Assembly: GCF_016495865.1 (NCBI RefSeq)
Contig: NZ_CP054706.1
Location: 1,302,001-1,366,000, forward strand
Source of the DNA: Salicibibacter cibi
GTDB taxonomy: Bacteria; Bacillota; Bacilli; Bacillales; Marinococcaceae
Direction of reading: 5' to 3'
Length of the DNA: 64,000 nucleotides
Under the pieces are notes generated by a model that was not told where the DNA came from, did not search any database, and saw only the letters and a program-made list of their open reading frames with translations. Within the stretch, counting starts at the first letter, position 1. Every line of letters starts with the position of its first letter. Shown in pieces: positions 44,249 through 53,576 of the stretch. A program made the translations under genes and the position numbers.

Positions 44249-45400
44249 GTGCGAACAGCAGATGCCGTTGTGATCGGCGGAGGGGTGATAGGAACGTCCA
44301 TTGCCTATCGTTTAGCCGAGTCGAAACGTAAAGTCATTTTAATCGAAAAGGACGAAATAGGCTCAAAAACATCAGGATCTTGTGATAAGGCTATCTTTCT
44401 CCAATCCAAAAAACCGGGATTTCCGAGTGAATTGGCAAAAGAAAGCAGAGCTGTTTATGAAAATCTTGAAAATGAGCTAGGTTTCTCTTTTGAATTCAAA
44501 CGAGGGGGCGGGATGATTGCCGTTCAATCCGAAAAATACCTGCCCTTCATGAAGGATTTTGTAGAAAAGCAAAAAGAAGCCGGCATCGATATTCAACTTT
44601 TAGATCAAAAAGAAGCAAGAGCCCGACAACCCTGCCTATCGAAAGATATTATCGGATCCACGTATAGCAATGAAGATGCGGAAGTGAACCCGATGTTATT
44701 AAGTCAGGCCTTTGCCGGTGCTGCAAAGCGAAAAGAGGTGGATATTCGCACACATACGGAAGTGGTTGATATCGTAATTGAAAATGGGAAAGTGGCCGGT
44801 GTACAGACATCCGAAGAATATATTGCTACTGAAATGGTTGTTAATGCTGCCGGGCCCTTCGCTCCTCAGATTGGAAACATGGCCGGCATCAATATCCCAA
44901 TTCAACCCCGTCGCGGGGTCATTCTTATTTCCGAAAAAATAGATCCAATCATCAACGGGAACATTTTATGCTCCCAATATATTGCGGCAAAACACATGAA
45001 TCAAGCAGAAGATGCCCCCGCTTTTGGAGTCGGACTCTCTTTAGGGCAAACAGATGCCGGGAACTTACTCATCGGGGCAAGCCGTGAGTTTAAAGGATTT
45101 AATAAATCCATAGAATCGGAAGTGCTCCCGGCGATTGCCAAACATGCCTCGAGCATCGTCCCAAGTCTGGCAAATACCCGCGTTATTCGCTCCATGGTAG
45201 GTTTTCGTCCGTACACGGGGGATGGGTTGCCGATTATTGACGAAGCACGGGATGCTGAAGGCTTTATCATAGCAGCGGGACATGAGGGAGACGGGATTGC
45301 TCTATCTCCAATCACCGGACTGCTCGTCCGTGATTTGATAGATAAAAAAGGGGACTATCCCTCTTTTTTGGAGAAACTGAAACTTGATCGCTTCAAGTAG
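44249..45400 (+). CDS. FAD-dependent oxidoreductase, D-amino acid oxidase family (HcnC/PDH-beta-like)
   Basis: 383 residues, DAO fold: FAD-binding AVVIGGGVIGTSIAYRLAES at the N-terminus, VVNAAGPFAPQIGNMAGI in the middle and GFRPYTGDGLPIIDEA with AAGHEGDGIALSPITG at the C-terminus. Such proteins are the substrate-oxidising subunit of multi-part dye-linked dehydrogenases for D-amino acids, opines, proline or hydroxyproline. The other subunits follow (BFD, 2Fe-2S, FAD/NAD proteins at 47474-49246), so an oxidising complex is inferred. Ribosome site AAAGGAGAG. GTG start. Confidence 0.83.
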   Translation: MRTADAVVIGGGVIGTSIAYRLAESKRKVILIEKDEIGSKTSGSCDKAIFLQSKKPGFPSELAKESRAVYENLENELGFSFEFKRGGGMIAVQSEKYLPFMKDFVEKQKEAGIDIQLLDQKEARARQPCLSKDIIGSTYSNEDAEVNPMLLSQAFAGAAKRKEVDIRTHTEVVDIVIENGKVAGVQTSEEYIATEMVVNAAGPFAPQIGNMAGINIPIQPRRGVILISEKIDPIINGNILCSQYIAAKHMNQAEDAPAFGVGLSLGQTDAGNLLIGASREFKGFNKSIESEVLPAIAKHASSIVPSLANTRVIRSMVGFRPYTGDGLPIIDEARDAEGFIIAAGHEGDGIALSPITGLLVRDLIDKKGDYPSFLEKLKLDRFK

Positions 45401-45423
45401 GTGAAAAGAAATGAGGGAGTTAG

Positions 45424-46776
45424 GTGCTAGAGATTATCATTCCGCTGCTTATCTTGTTCTCGGTTGTATTGATCCCGCAAATTCCTAAAATAGGGGGAGA
45501 AGTGCGACTGGCATTAATCTTCGCTGCACTTTCCGCGGCTATATTAGGAGGGTTAACACCGGTTGAAATCGGGGCTGCCTTCATCGATGGGGTCGATCAG
45601 TTGGCTTGGGTGATCATGTTGTCGATTGTGGGAAGCATTTATGCCGAGACGCAAGTTAGATTAGGGGCGATGCAGACGACGATGCTTAGCTTGCGTTCAA
45701 TTTTCGGCAAATCTTCGTTAGGTTTAGTTGCCGCTGTTTTGATCGCGTTAACGTTTGCCGGTTCACTTCTTGGGGATGCTATTGCTGCGTCTGCAGTGAT
45801 AGGTTTTCTTGTTATTCGGTCGTTAGCGGATTTGAATATCAAACCGGAACAAATCGGTATGATTATATTGGTGGGCGCTGGATTAGGCTCGCTCATGCCT
45901 CCGATTTCGCAAGGGGTTATTTTGTCTTCCTCTCTGATTGACATTGACCCGGCGCCTGTCATCATCATTAGTGTTTTCACCGTTGCAGGGGGCGTTTTGT
46001 TCGCTATTTTAGATGCCGGCCGGTTTGTGCGTGGGAAGCGGTTGCCGGACCATCTCTTGCCCAATCAATCTTTTTTTACCATCATCAAAGAAAGATGGAA
46101 AACGTTAATTCCACTTATCGTGCTGGCAGTTATTGTCGTGCTTGATACAGGATTTGATGTTAACATATTCACTGTTTGGGAACCGATGGGACAATTGGTG
46201 GCCTATTTCGAATCGTTACCCATACTGAATGGCATTGTATTCCCAATTGTATTAGCGATTATGATGGGCGCAATTGTTAGTTTTTTCTATGCCAGTGTAA
46301 GAAAAGAAACCGGAGCAGTATTTAAACAAGGGTTGAAAAACATAAGCAAAACGGTACAAATTCAATTGGCTGCCGGTTTCATGATCGGAATTTTTACTGC
46401 GACTGGAGTGATCGATCGCGCTTCCGAGCTTATGGAAGGTTTACAGGCGACAGCTCTTAAGCTAGGTGGAACGGTGAGCATGTTATTCGTAGGGATGCTA
46501 ACTGGTTCGCAAACGACCGCGCAGACGATAACAGTGCCTTTTCTTGCTCCTGCATTGGAGAGCCTTGATGTTGATCCGGTGAATATTGCTCTTGGGGCTG
46601 CGCACATCTCCGCAGGTGGACAGAATCTTCCTCCCATAGGATTGACCGCCTTCGTGGTGGCAGGGCTGATCGGAGGCGTTCTAAGCAAAAAAGTAGATCC
46701 GGTAAAAGTGATGATTCTGGCGGTGCCGGCATCGTTGTATTTAACGCTTGTGGGTTTGATTGCTTGGATGATCTGA
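45424..46776 (+). CDS. DctM-like large TRAP permease (stand-alone)
   Basis: 450 residues, about 12 membrane segments. ILVGAGLGSLMPPISQGVILSSSL, AGSLLGDAIAASAVIGFLV and SAGGQNLPPIGLTAFVVAGLIGG resemble the DctM/IT superfamily. No DctP or DctQ gene is next to it, which is unusual for a TRAP subunit; it may work alone or with a receptor encoded elsewhere (an orphan TAXI receptor lies at 29196). GTG start after GAGGGA. It likely imports the substrate of the flanking racemase and oxidase genes. Confidence 0.78.
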   Translation: MLEIIIPLLILFSVVLIPQIPKIGGEVRLALIFAALSAAILGGLTPVEIGAAFIDGVDQLAWVIMLSIVGSIYAETQVRLGAMQTTMLSLRSIFGKSSLGLVAAVLIALTFAGSLLGDAIAASAVIGFLVIRSLADLNIKPEQIGMIILVGAGLGSLMPPISQGVILSSSLIDIDPAPVIIISVFTVAGGVLFAILDAGRFVRGKRLPDHLLPNQSFFTIIKERWKTLIPLIVLAVIVVLDTGFDVNIFTVWEPMGQLVAYFESLPILNGIVFPIVLAIMMGAIVSFFYASVRKETGAVFKQGLKNISKTVQIQLAAGFMIGIFTATGVIDRASELMEGLQATALKLGGTVSMLFVGMLTGSQTTAQTITVPFLAPALESLDVDPVNIALGAAHISAGGQNLPPIGLTAFVVAGLIGGVLSKKVDPVKVMILAVPASLYLTLVGLIAWMI

Positions 46777-46789
46777 GGAGGAACGATGC

Positions 46790-47452
46790 GTGATTGGGAT
46801 ATTAATGTTAGAGACAACGTTCCACAGACCGATCGGGGACATTGGCAATCCGAAGACATTTGCGTTTCCGGTCATTTATAAAACGGTAAAAGGTGCGACT
46901 GTTGCTCGCGCGATGTATAGAGCAGGGGACAGAGAACTGATTGATCTTTTTGTACAAGCTGCCAAAGAAATGGAGAACGAGGGTGCAAAGGCAATTACGA
47001 CGAGTTGTGGTTTTCTGGCTATTTTTCAACAAGAGATCCAACGGGCCTTAACGATTCCTTTCTTTTCATCCAGTTTGCTGCAAATTCCATTCGCAAGTTG
47101 TGTCACAGGTGGCACGGTGGGTGTAATGACGGCTGCAAGATCAAGGCTAACAACGAAACATCTTAAAGGCGTCGATGCGCATCATCACCCCGTAGTTATT
47201 GACGGGATGGATGATCAGCCTGCATTCACCTCCGCGATTGTCGATCAAACGGAAAACCTGGATGTGAATACTGTTGCGAAGGAAATGAAGCAAGTAACGA
47301 TACGCCTACTTCAAAACCATCCGGAAGTAAGGGCGATTGTTTTGGAATGCACGAACATGCCTCCTTACAAGAACACACTACAAGCCATCACCGATATCCC
47401 AATATTTGATATGAATACTTTAATGAATGATACGTATGATGCTATCACTTGA
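46790..47452 (+). CDS. Aspartate/glutamate racemase-family protein
   Basis: 220 residues of the Asp/Glu/hydantoin racemase superfamily. The two catalytic cysteines are present: TTSCGFLAIF (~residue 66) and VLECTNMPPY (~residue 186). Members racemise amino acids or hydantoins without cofactor, or isomerise maleate. Between the permease and the dehydrogenase subunits, it would convert an L- to a D-amino acid (or the reverse) for oxidation. GTG start, AGGAGG eight bases upstream. Confidence 0.82.
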   Translation: MIGILMLETTFHRPIGDIGNPKTFAFPVIYKTVKGATVARAMYRAGDRELIDLFVQAAKEMENEGAKAITTSCGFLAIFQQEIQRALTIPFFSSSLLQIPFASCVTGGTVGVMTAARSRLTTKHLKGVDAHHHPVVIDGMDDQPAFTSAIVDQTENLDVNTVAKEMKQVTIRLLQNHPEVRAIVLECTNMPPYKNTLQAITDIPIFDMNTLMNDTYDAIT

Positions 47453-47473
47453 GAGACACTGGGGGTGTTGTGA

Positions 47474-47749
47474 ATGCAAGATGTCATCATTTGTCGATGT
47501 GAAGAGGTCTATTACCGTGAGATAATGAAGGCCATAGAGCAAGGAAGTGCCACATCTAAAGAAATAAAACTGCAAACGCGGGCAGGCATGGGGATTTGCC
47601 AAGGGAGAACGTGTCGGCCCCTCATCGAGCAAACAGTGGCCATGCACACGAACGAAGAGATACCGGATTCAAGCCGTTTAACGCACAGTAACCCTATCCG
47701 CCCGATCACCTTAACTGATTTAGCTAACAACACGAAGAGGGATGAATGA
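47474..47749 (+). CDS. BFD-like [2Fe-2S]-binding protein
   Basis: 91 residues. IICRCEEVYYREIMKAIEQG and GMGICQGRTCRPLIEQ carry the four BFD cysteines (CxC and CxxxxC). In many heteromeric dehydrogenases this domain is fused to the FAD/NAD subunit; here it is separate. It overlaps the next gene by four bases. Electron transfer within the complex is inferred. Confidence 0.88.
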   Translation: MQDVIICRCEEVYYREIMKAIEQGSATSKEIKLQTRAGMGICQGRTCRPLIEQTVAMHTNEEIPDSSRLTHSNPIRPITLTDLANNTKRDE

Positions 47750-48051
47750 TGAGAATAACTGATCACCCGATATTAGGTCCGCTAGAAAAAAAAGAAGTAA
47801 CGATCCAATTTAATGGTGTCAATTACGCCGGACTTGAAAATGAATCGATTGCGGCGACGCTGCTTGCCAACGGCATTCGAACGTTGCGATATTCGGAAAA
47901 AGAACAGGAACCCCGGGGCATCTACTGTGGCATCGGTCATTGCTATGAATGCCGGGTAACGGTAAATGGCAAAAGAAGTGTTCGCGCTTGTATCACTCCC
48001 GTGGAAGATCAAATGATTGTTGAGTCACAAGGGATCCGTCATGAAGTATGA
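47746..48051 (+). CDS. 2Fe-2S ferredoxin-like subunit (HcnA/PDH-gamma-like)
   Basis: 101 residues. GIYCGIGHCYECRVTVNG and a later RACITPV give the plant-type ferredoxin cysteine pattern used by sarcosine oxidase alpha N-domains and HcnA. It carries electrons between the two flavin subunits. Overlaps by four bases with the gene before and by 11 with the gene after. Confidence 0.88.
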   Translation: MMRITDHPILGPLEKKEVTIQFNGVNYAGLENESIAATLLANGIRTLRYSEKEQEPRGIYCGIGHCYECRVTVNGKRSVRACITPVEDQMIVESQGIRHEV

Positions 48052-49246
48052 TCTTATCATTATCGGCTCAGGGCCGGCCGGTTTGAGTGCCGGCATAGAA
48101 GCGGCGAAACATGGCGCAAAAGTGATTATTATTGATGAGAATCCGTTTACCGGCGGCAAGTTAATCGGCCAATTGCATGAAGAACCTAATAATGGTTGGT
48201 GGATCGGAAAACAGGTGGCAGAAACGCTCACTGAAGAAGCAAAAACGCTCGGTATTCGTTTTTTGCATGAAAGAGAAGTTTGGGGAGTTTTTCCGAAATG
48301 GACGGTTAAGTTGAACAAGGGAGAGGAGTTACACGCTCCGTTTGTATTGATCGCAACAGGTGCTGCTGAAAAGGCCATCCCTATTCCCGGATGGACACTG
48401 CCGGGTGTGATGGCGATCGGAGCGGCGCAAGTGATGAATAACTATCACCGGGTACAACCCGGGGAAAAAGTTGCGGTTATTGGCGTCGATCCGTTAGCGT
48501 TAACGGTCGCCCACGAGATGAAAATGGGAGGAGTGGACGTCGTTGGTCTTTTTCTCCCGCCGAGCAGTGATTTTTCCGGAGAGAAATCGAGACCGAAAGA
48601 AATGATCGCTGACTTGGCAGCGATGTCGAATCTGGCACCAAATGCTCTATTGAAAACAGCGGGAAAGATGGCCCGTAATAAATATATAAGGAACATAGGC
48701 GCTCATTTATATCCTGCAAACGGAGCAAAGGTATGGGATATCCCCCTATTTTTAAGAAAAAATGTAAGGGAAATCAATGGGGAGCGGCAAGTAGAAAGCA
48801 TAACCGTAGATTTAATCGATGCTCACGGCGGAGTGCACCCGAATCGCCAGAAAAAAATAGAAGTCGATTGCGTTTGTATTTCCGGAGGGCTCTATCCTGT
48901 ATCGGAACTCCCTGCCGCGATTGGATGCGCTTCTGCCTACATCGAAGAATTAGGCGGGCATGTCCCTTTGCATGGGGAAGATTTGCAGACAACCCAAGAC
49001 GGGATGTATGTCGCGGGGAACATCACAGGCATTGAAGGCGCAAAAATAGCGATGGCGCAAGGCCGCTTAGTAGGCTTTGCCGTCAGCGAAAGAGCAGGGT
49101 TTGTTCAAGATGTTGATGGCCAACGTAGGCTTGAATACACGGGCAAAATTAAAGAAGCACGGGAAACATCCGCGATCAAATTCATGCGAAACATTGATGA
49201 GGGTCGGGAAAAAATGACGAGGCGGTGGCGTGATAGAAATACTTAG
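48041..49246 (+). CDS. FAD/NAD(P)-dependent oxidoreductase subunit (HcnB/PDH-alpha-like)
   Basis: 401 residues. MKYDLIIIGSGPAGLSAGIEA binds FAD; LIATGAAEKAIPIPGWTLPGVMAIGAAQ is a hallmark of the HcnB/SoxA-type family; GMYVAGNITGIEGAKIAMAQGRLVG closes the FAD site. The BFD tail usual in this family is missing, as it is encoded separately at 47474. ATG at 48041 follows AAGGGA and lies within the end of the ferredoxin gene; an earlier in-frame Met at 48017 has no ribosome site. Confidence 0.87.
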   Translation: MKYDLIIIGSGPAGLSAGIEAAKHGAKVIIIDENPFTGGKLIGQLHEEPNNGWWIGKQVAETLTEEAKTLGIRFLHEREVWGVFPKWTVKLNKGEELHAPFVLIATGAAEKAIPIPGWTLPGVMAIGAAQVMNNYHRVQPGEKVAVIGVDPLALTVAHEMKMGGVDVVGLFLPPSSDFSGEKSRPKEMIADLAAMSNLAPNALLKTAGKMARNKYIRNIGAHLYPANGAKVWDIPLFLRKNVREINGERQVESITVDLIDAHGGVHPNRQKKIEVDCVCISGGLYPVSELPAAIGCASAYIEELGGHVPLHGEDLQTTQDGMYVAGNITGIEGAKIAMAQGRLVGFAVSERAGFVQDVDGQRRLEYTGKIKEARETSAIKFMRNIDEGREKMTRRWRDRNT

Positions 49247-49264
49247 AGTAAAGAGAAAAGAAAG

Positions 49265-49304
49265 GGTATGCTTTTTTCCGGTTTTTCGTAAAGCATACCT
49301 TTTA
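49265..49304. terminator. Bidirectional terminator
   Basis: GGTATGCTTT (49265-49274) pairs perfectly with AAAGCATACC (49290-49299), with T-rich sequence on both sides. It separates the oxidase operon from the convergent toxin gene. Confidence 0.85.
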
Positions 49305-49901
49305 CAATTTTAGATTATACTTATATTGTGTGATTATCGATTCACACCAATCAGGTAATGGGTGATATTTTTCCTCAATCCTATCCTTATCAAGAACAGC
49401 TATAACACTCGCTTCAAGTGTGGAATTATCGACTAAAATTAATGAATCGATATTTGTATAGTTTCGGTTTAAATTAAACAGGCACTTATCACTTCTGCGA
49501 ATGACATCATTTGTAGGGATGTCATGACCGCCATTCTCAACTCTTTTAGCTATTCTCATAATGTTGATGTTAACATCGTAAGTTCCGACAAAAATCATTT
49601 GAATGAAGAAGCCCTTCCGTCGTGCCTTTTTAATTTGGTTAATGGTTGTTTGCCCTGCTAATGTCGTTTCTACAGAAAAGTCCGTCCCTGTGTTGATACA
49701 TTCATTTGCTAAACGAAGCGCTTCTCTGCCGGCACTTACTTCTGGTTGTTCAGAACCTTTATCCATATGCCTTCTCATCAATGCATCCGGATCAATATTG
49801 ATAGCTGCCCCGATAAAATCATAAAACATGGCTCGAACTGTGCTTTTTCCTGAACCGTTATTTCCTGCGAAAATGTACATAACCGGTTGATTTTCTTTCA
49901 A
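49302..49901 (-). CDS. Zeta-toxin-like P-loop protein
   Basis: 199 residues. Walker A is GNNGSGKST (13-21), followed by INIDPDALMRR, and DFSVETTLAG as in zeta toxin/UDP-GlcNAc kinase-like proteins and related AAA families. Zeta toxins phosphorylate cell-wall sugar precursors. The gene overlaps by four bases with a 63-residue partner before it, the usual antitoxin-first order. The partner does not resemble epsilon antitoxin. Toxicity is inferred. Confidence 0.72.
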   Translation of the reverse strand: MKENQPVMYIFAGNNGSGKSTVRAMFYDFIGAAINIDPDALMRRHMDKGSEQPEVSAGREALRLANECINTGTDFSVETTLAGQTTINQIKKARRKGFFIQMIFVGTYDVNINIMRIAKRVENGGHDIPTNDVIRRSDKCLFNLNRNYTNIDSLILVDNSTLEASVIAVLDKDRIEEKYHPLPDWCESIITQYKYNLKL

Positions 49902-50089
49902 TCCTCTTCACCTGCATCACGTACGGGTTCGATATATCCGTTAGGGTAATGTCTCACGATGGTTTTTCTCTCCGGATCATAATATACAATGTGCGTACTA
50001 TTCACTTTCGCGTCTAACAATGCACGTTCTCCTGTCATACGAACCACTTTTTCCAAACGATCAATATCTAGACCTCGCATATCATACAC
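49898..50089 (-). CDS. Small partner of the zeta-like protein (antitoxin candidate)
   Basis: 63 residues: MYDMRGLDIDRLEKVVRMTG forms a likely helix, THIVYYDPERKTIVRHYPNG two strands, then an acidic tail. Strong ribosome site AGGAGG. It is translated just ahead of, and coupled to, the P-loop gene. No known antitoxin family is recognised. Confidence 0.6.
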   Translation of the reverse strand: MYDMRGLDIDRLEKVVRMTGERALLDAKVNSTHIVYYDPERKTIVRHYPNGYIEPVRDAGEED

Positions 50090-50223
50090 GCCTCCTACCT
50101 CGATACAAACTTCTCTAAAATTAGTTTATCATTGTGAGAAGGTACCGACAATTCGCTTCTTTACCACACTCCATCAACTTTCCTAACATAATCATGTAAA
50201 ATAGGGAGAGAGGAGGGGTTTTG

Positions 50224-51399
50224 ATGCCAGAAAATAAAGAAACAGGCTATATTCACGGCCATGAGGAGAAAGAGCGTCATTATGGGAGTTTGGTCCCGCC
50301 TATTTATCAAACAAGTACGTTTACGTTTCCTACTGCGGAGAGTGGGGCGGCTCGTTTTTCCGGAAATGAAAGCGGATACATGTATAGTCGCTTAGGGAAC
50401 CCGACCGTCCGGGAATTTGAAGAGCGTATGGCTGAGGCTGAGAGCGGAGAAAAAGCGCTTGCGTTTGCTTCCGGGATGGCCGCTGTCTCTGCCGTTTTAA
50501 CGTCTTTACTGAGAAGCGGGGATCATGTGCTTGTTTCCAAAGGCGTGTACGGGTGTACATTTGGGCTTTTATCGTGGCTTTCCGATCGTTTTCAAATTAA
50601 TGCCAACTACATTTCTATGGAAAATAAAGCAGACCTCGCAGAAAATCTCCAGCCGACGACAAAAGTCATTTATGTGGAAACGCCCATCAATCCAACAATG
50701 AAAATGACAGACCTTTCGCTCATTACGCAATTTGCGCAGGACTATAACCTGACGGTTGTCGTGGACAATACTTTTGCTTCTCCCTATTTACAGCGTCCGC
50801 TCGAGCATAAAGCAGATGTTGTCGTGCATAGTGCCACAAAATATTTGGGTGGCCATGGCGATGTGATTGCCGGAGTGGCGGTTGGCACCCACGATTTTAT
50901 GGAAATTGTGGGAAAGAACGCACAAAAAGACATGGGGGGTGTTCTCGGATCTTTTGAAGCTTGGTTGTTGCTGCGGGGAATGAAAACCCTTGCCGTGCGT
51001 ATGGACCGGCACTGTGCCAACGCGAAGGTCATTGCCGAAAAGCTGAAAAAACATCCGCAAGTCGAAACCATCTTTTTTCCGGGTGACCCCGGATTTCAAC
51101 AATACGAATTGGCGTCAAAACAGATGGACCAGCCAGGAGGAATGATCAGCTTTACCGTTAAGGGTGGAAAAGAAGCGGCTTTTAACGTGATGAACCACCT
51201 GAAAATGATCGCGATCGCGGTAAGCCTCGGTGATGCGGAAACGCTCATTCAACATCCGGCATCGATGACTCATGCCGTGATCCCTGAACCCGAGCGAGAG
51301 TTTATGGGGATTAGTGATAATATGCTTCGTTTATCGGTCGGGCTTGAGCATCATGACGATATTTGGCGTGACTTGAAGCAGGCATTGGAAGGAAATTGA
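50224..51399 (+). CDS. megL: Methionine gamma-lyase-like trans-sulfuration enzyme
   Basis: 391 residues of the Cys/Met metabolism PLP family. The PLP lysine is K206 in HSATKYLGGHGD; YSRLGNPT and SGMAAVSA bind phosphate. C111 in GVYGCTFGLL corresponds to the active-site cysteine that marks methionine gamma-lyases (cystathionine enzymes usually have another residue there). It would split methionine to methanethiol, 2-oxobutyrate and ammonia; cystathionine gamma-lyase is the alternative. ATG at 50224 follows GGAGGGG. Confidence 0.82.
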   Translation: MPENKETGYIHGHEEKERHYGSLVPPIYQTSTFTFPTAESGAARFSGNESGYMYSRLGNPTVREFEERMAEAESGEKALAFASGMAAVSAVLTSLLRSGDHVLVSKGVYGCTFGLLSWLSDRFQINANYISMENKADLAENLQPTTKVIYVETPINPTMKMTDLSLITQFAQDYNLTVVVDNTFASPYLQRPLEHKADVVVHSATKYLGGHGDVIAGVAVGTHDFMEIVGKNAQKDMGGVLGSFEAWLLLRGMKTLAVRMDRHCANAKVIAEKLKKHPQVETIFFPGDPGFQQYELASKQMDQPGGMISFTVKGGKEAAFNVMNHLKMIAIAVSLGDAETLIQHPASMTHAVIPEPEREFMGISDNMLRLSVGLEHHDDIWRDLKQALEGN

Positions 51400-51612
51400 A
51401 TCTGTTTGGGAATAAGACAGGTGACAACGCATGGCATTCGGACAAGTACGAATCCGCTCATTACGGTCACCATGAAGCAGTAATGACGCCCTAACGCGGG
51501 AATCGATCGTTTTTTCTATCATAGAGCGTTTGCGGTAGCTGGCGTCTTTTTTTCGGTGATAACACAAAAATCTGAAAACCGTGCTATAATTAAAGTGAAC
51601 CGAGGTGAAGGA

Positions 51613-52493
51613 ATGGCCGCCAAGGAGGTCCCCAAACAAAATTATGATATTATTTTCAGAGCGATGACAGAACAATTCGGTTAAAAAGCATTGGATTTCT
51701 ACGGCATTGATACGGCTCCCATTGTCGGTGTTGAGCCAACGGATTTGCCGGTCATTGACGTCAACGATAGCCGCATGGATTTTGTGTTCCTGTTGGAAGA
51801 TGACAGCTATTTGCATATTGAGTTTCAGACAACCTTCAAGATAAGTGACCTGGAACGATTCAAATTGTATGATGCAGCATTGTATGACCAGAAAAAGAGA
51901 AGGATCTACACTTATGTTGTATATGGCGCGGATATAAATGAAGCGGAAGAGTTTTTGGATCACGGTTCCATCCAATACCGTGCACATGCGATCTATATGA
52001 AAGGGTACGACGGCGATGTTATTTTTGACAGGTTGGCTAAGAAAATACACAATCGGGAAACACTAACCGACGAAGAACAGCTACAGTTGATTTTTCTACC
52101 TTTGATGCATACTAAAAAAGAACGAGAAGAGTTGGCAACGGATGTTGTTGAGCTTGCCCATCAAATCGAAGATGAAAACCAACGCTTTAGACTAATAGGC
52201 GCAACGGTAGGAATTGGAGATAAATTTCTGGCTGACTCTTATATCAAAAAATGTTGGAGGTGCTGAAAATGACCCGCATTGTAGAAAGAATTTATAAGGA
52301 TGGGATCGTAGAGGGAAAGCAAGAGGACATACTCACTTATTTAAAAAGTCGATTTGAATTGAGTTCAGTCGATATTCAGAATAAAATTGAAAACATTACC
52401 GACATTGAAGTGTTAAACAGGTTGATCGCGAAACTGTACAAAGCTGAGACAAAAACGTGCGCCTTACAACTGATTGATGAATTTAAGGAATAG
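51613..52493 (+). pseudogene. Broken PD-(D/E)XK transposase-family gene
   Basis: Starts MAAKEVPKQNYDIIFRAM with a TAA at 51682, then reads on in the same frame: DSRMDFVFLLEDDSYLHIEFQ (nuclease core Asp and E-x-Q), YTYVVYG, and a helical C-terminus. Near 52245 the run CAAAAAATG lacks one A; the next frame continues MLEVLKMTRIVERIYKDGIVEG to 52493. So it holds one nonsense codon and one homopolymer frameshift. It is a different subfamily from the copy at 39678. Confidence 0.75.
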
Positions 52494-52500
52494 TCGGGAA

Positions 52501-52534
52501 GATCCTGTGGAGCGTCCACAGGATCTTTGTTTTT
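52501..52534 (+). terminator. Strong intrinsic terminator
   Basis: GATCCTGTGG (52501-52510) pairs with CCACAGGATC (52516-52525), then TTTGTTTTT. It ends the PD-(D/E)XK gene. Confidence 0.9.
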
Positions 52535-52716
52535 CCGATGGGGAATTTGATAGACGGAATAATTCCCATAAAAAAATTCCTTCTTGATAACTAAAAAGAA
52601 GGAGCGTATAATTGATCAGGTGAGATTTTGTAAGGGGTGCCTGCAAATTTTTCTACAAGTCTTGGAAAATACGAACCTCAATAAAAGGCAAGTGAATCAA
52701 CGAAAGAAGGTTTAGC

Positions 52717-53421
52717 ATGGAAAGGCAACATAGAGACAATAAGCATCACAGCAGCATCTCTTTTTTCTTATCAAGGGTTGCTTTATTTTTCGCCGGATTA
52801 TTAACGCTCTCGTTTGGGGGCAGCTTAATGATCCAATCTACGCTAGGTTCAGCGACTTGGGACGTCCTTCATATCGGCCTCGCTAATCTGACGCCTTTAA
52901 CGATCGGCATGTGGGTTCAAGCCGTTGGTATTCTGATGATCGGCATGACTTGCTATATTGAAAAAAGAAGACCACAGATCGGCAGTTTTGTTAACATCCT
53001 TTGTGTAGGCGTTTTTCTGGATGCCTGGTTACATCTTCCGATCCAGCAAGTTTTTCAAAGCACTTGGCAGTTATTTTTTGTATTAATTGCCGGTATTGTC
53101 TTCATGGGTATTGGCGCCGGCATGTATGTATCTACACGCCTTGGGGCAGGACCGCGCGATGGCATGACCCTTGCCCTTTCCAATAAGTCAGGGTGGTCGA
53201 TCCGTCTTGTGCGTACAATAATGGAAGGAACAGCCCTTCTTCTCGGCTGGCTTCTTGGCGGCCCGGTTGCCATCGGCACATTCGCATCCGTATTCTTGAT
53301 TGGTCCCGTCATGCAAGCATCGCTTGGCTTTTGGCGAAAACAAGTGGCTAAATGGGAGACTGCCCCTGTGCAACAGCAGAGAACAAAAAGAAGAGCATAT
53401 GCTTCGTCGACGAGTGCGTAG
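52717..53421 (+). CDS. YczE/YitT-type membrane protein
   Basis: 234 residues with five to six membrane helices. LTLSFGGSLMIQSTLGSATWDVLHIGLANLT and GAGMYVSTRLGAGPRDGMTLALS are the repeated signature of the YczE/YyaS family (a serine/glycine turn followed by acid-containing helix start). The ribosome site is GAAAGAAGG. Function in the family is poorly known; B. subtilis yczE lies by the surfactin operon. Stand-alone gene. Confidence 0.78.
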   Translation: MERQHRDNKHHSSISFFLSRVALFFAGLLTLSFGGSLMIQSTLGSATWDVLHIGLANLTPLTIGMWVQAVGILMIGMTCYIEKRRPQIGSFVNILCVGVFLDAWLHLPIQQVFQSTWQLFFVLIAGIVFMGIGAGMYVSTRLGAGPRDGMTLALSNKSGWSIRLVRTIMEGTALLLGWLLGGPVAIGTFASVFLIGPVMQASLGFWRKQVAKWETAPVQQQRTKRRAYASSTSA

Positions 53422-53576
53422 AAATTGAAGTTGCCTTTTTTAGGGGAAGGGGCTTAGATAACAGACTACTTCACTACGTCACCGGCAATGGATTTCTACT
53501 TTATAGGATCCGATCTCAAACTAGCCGTTGAACGGGCGGCCAGTTATTTTTTGCTTGGCAACACGTCAGTTGTCGC

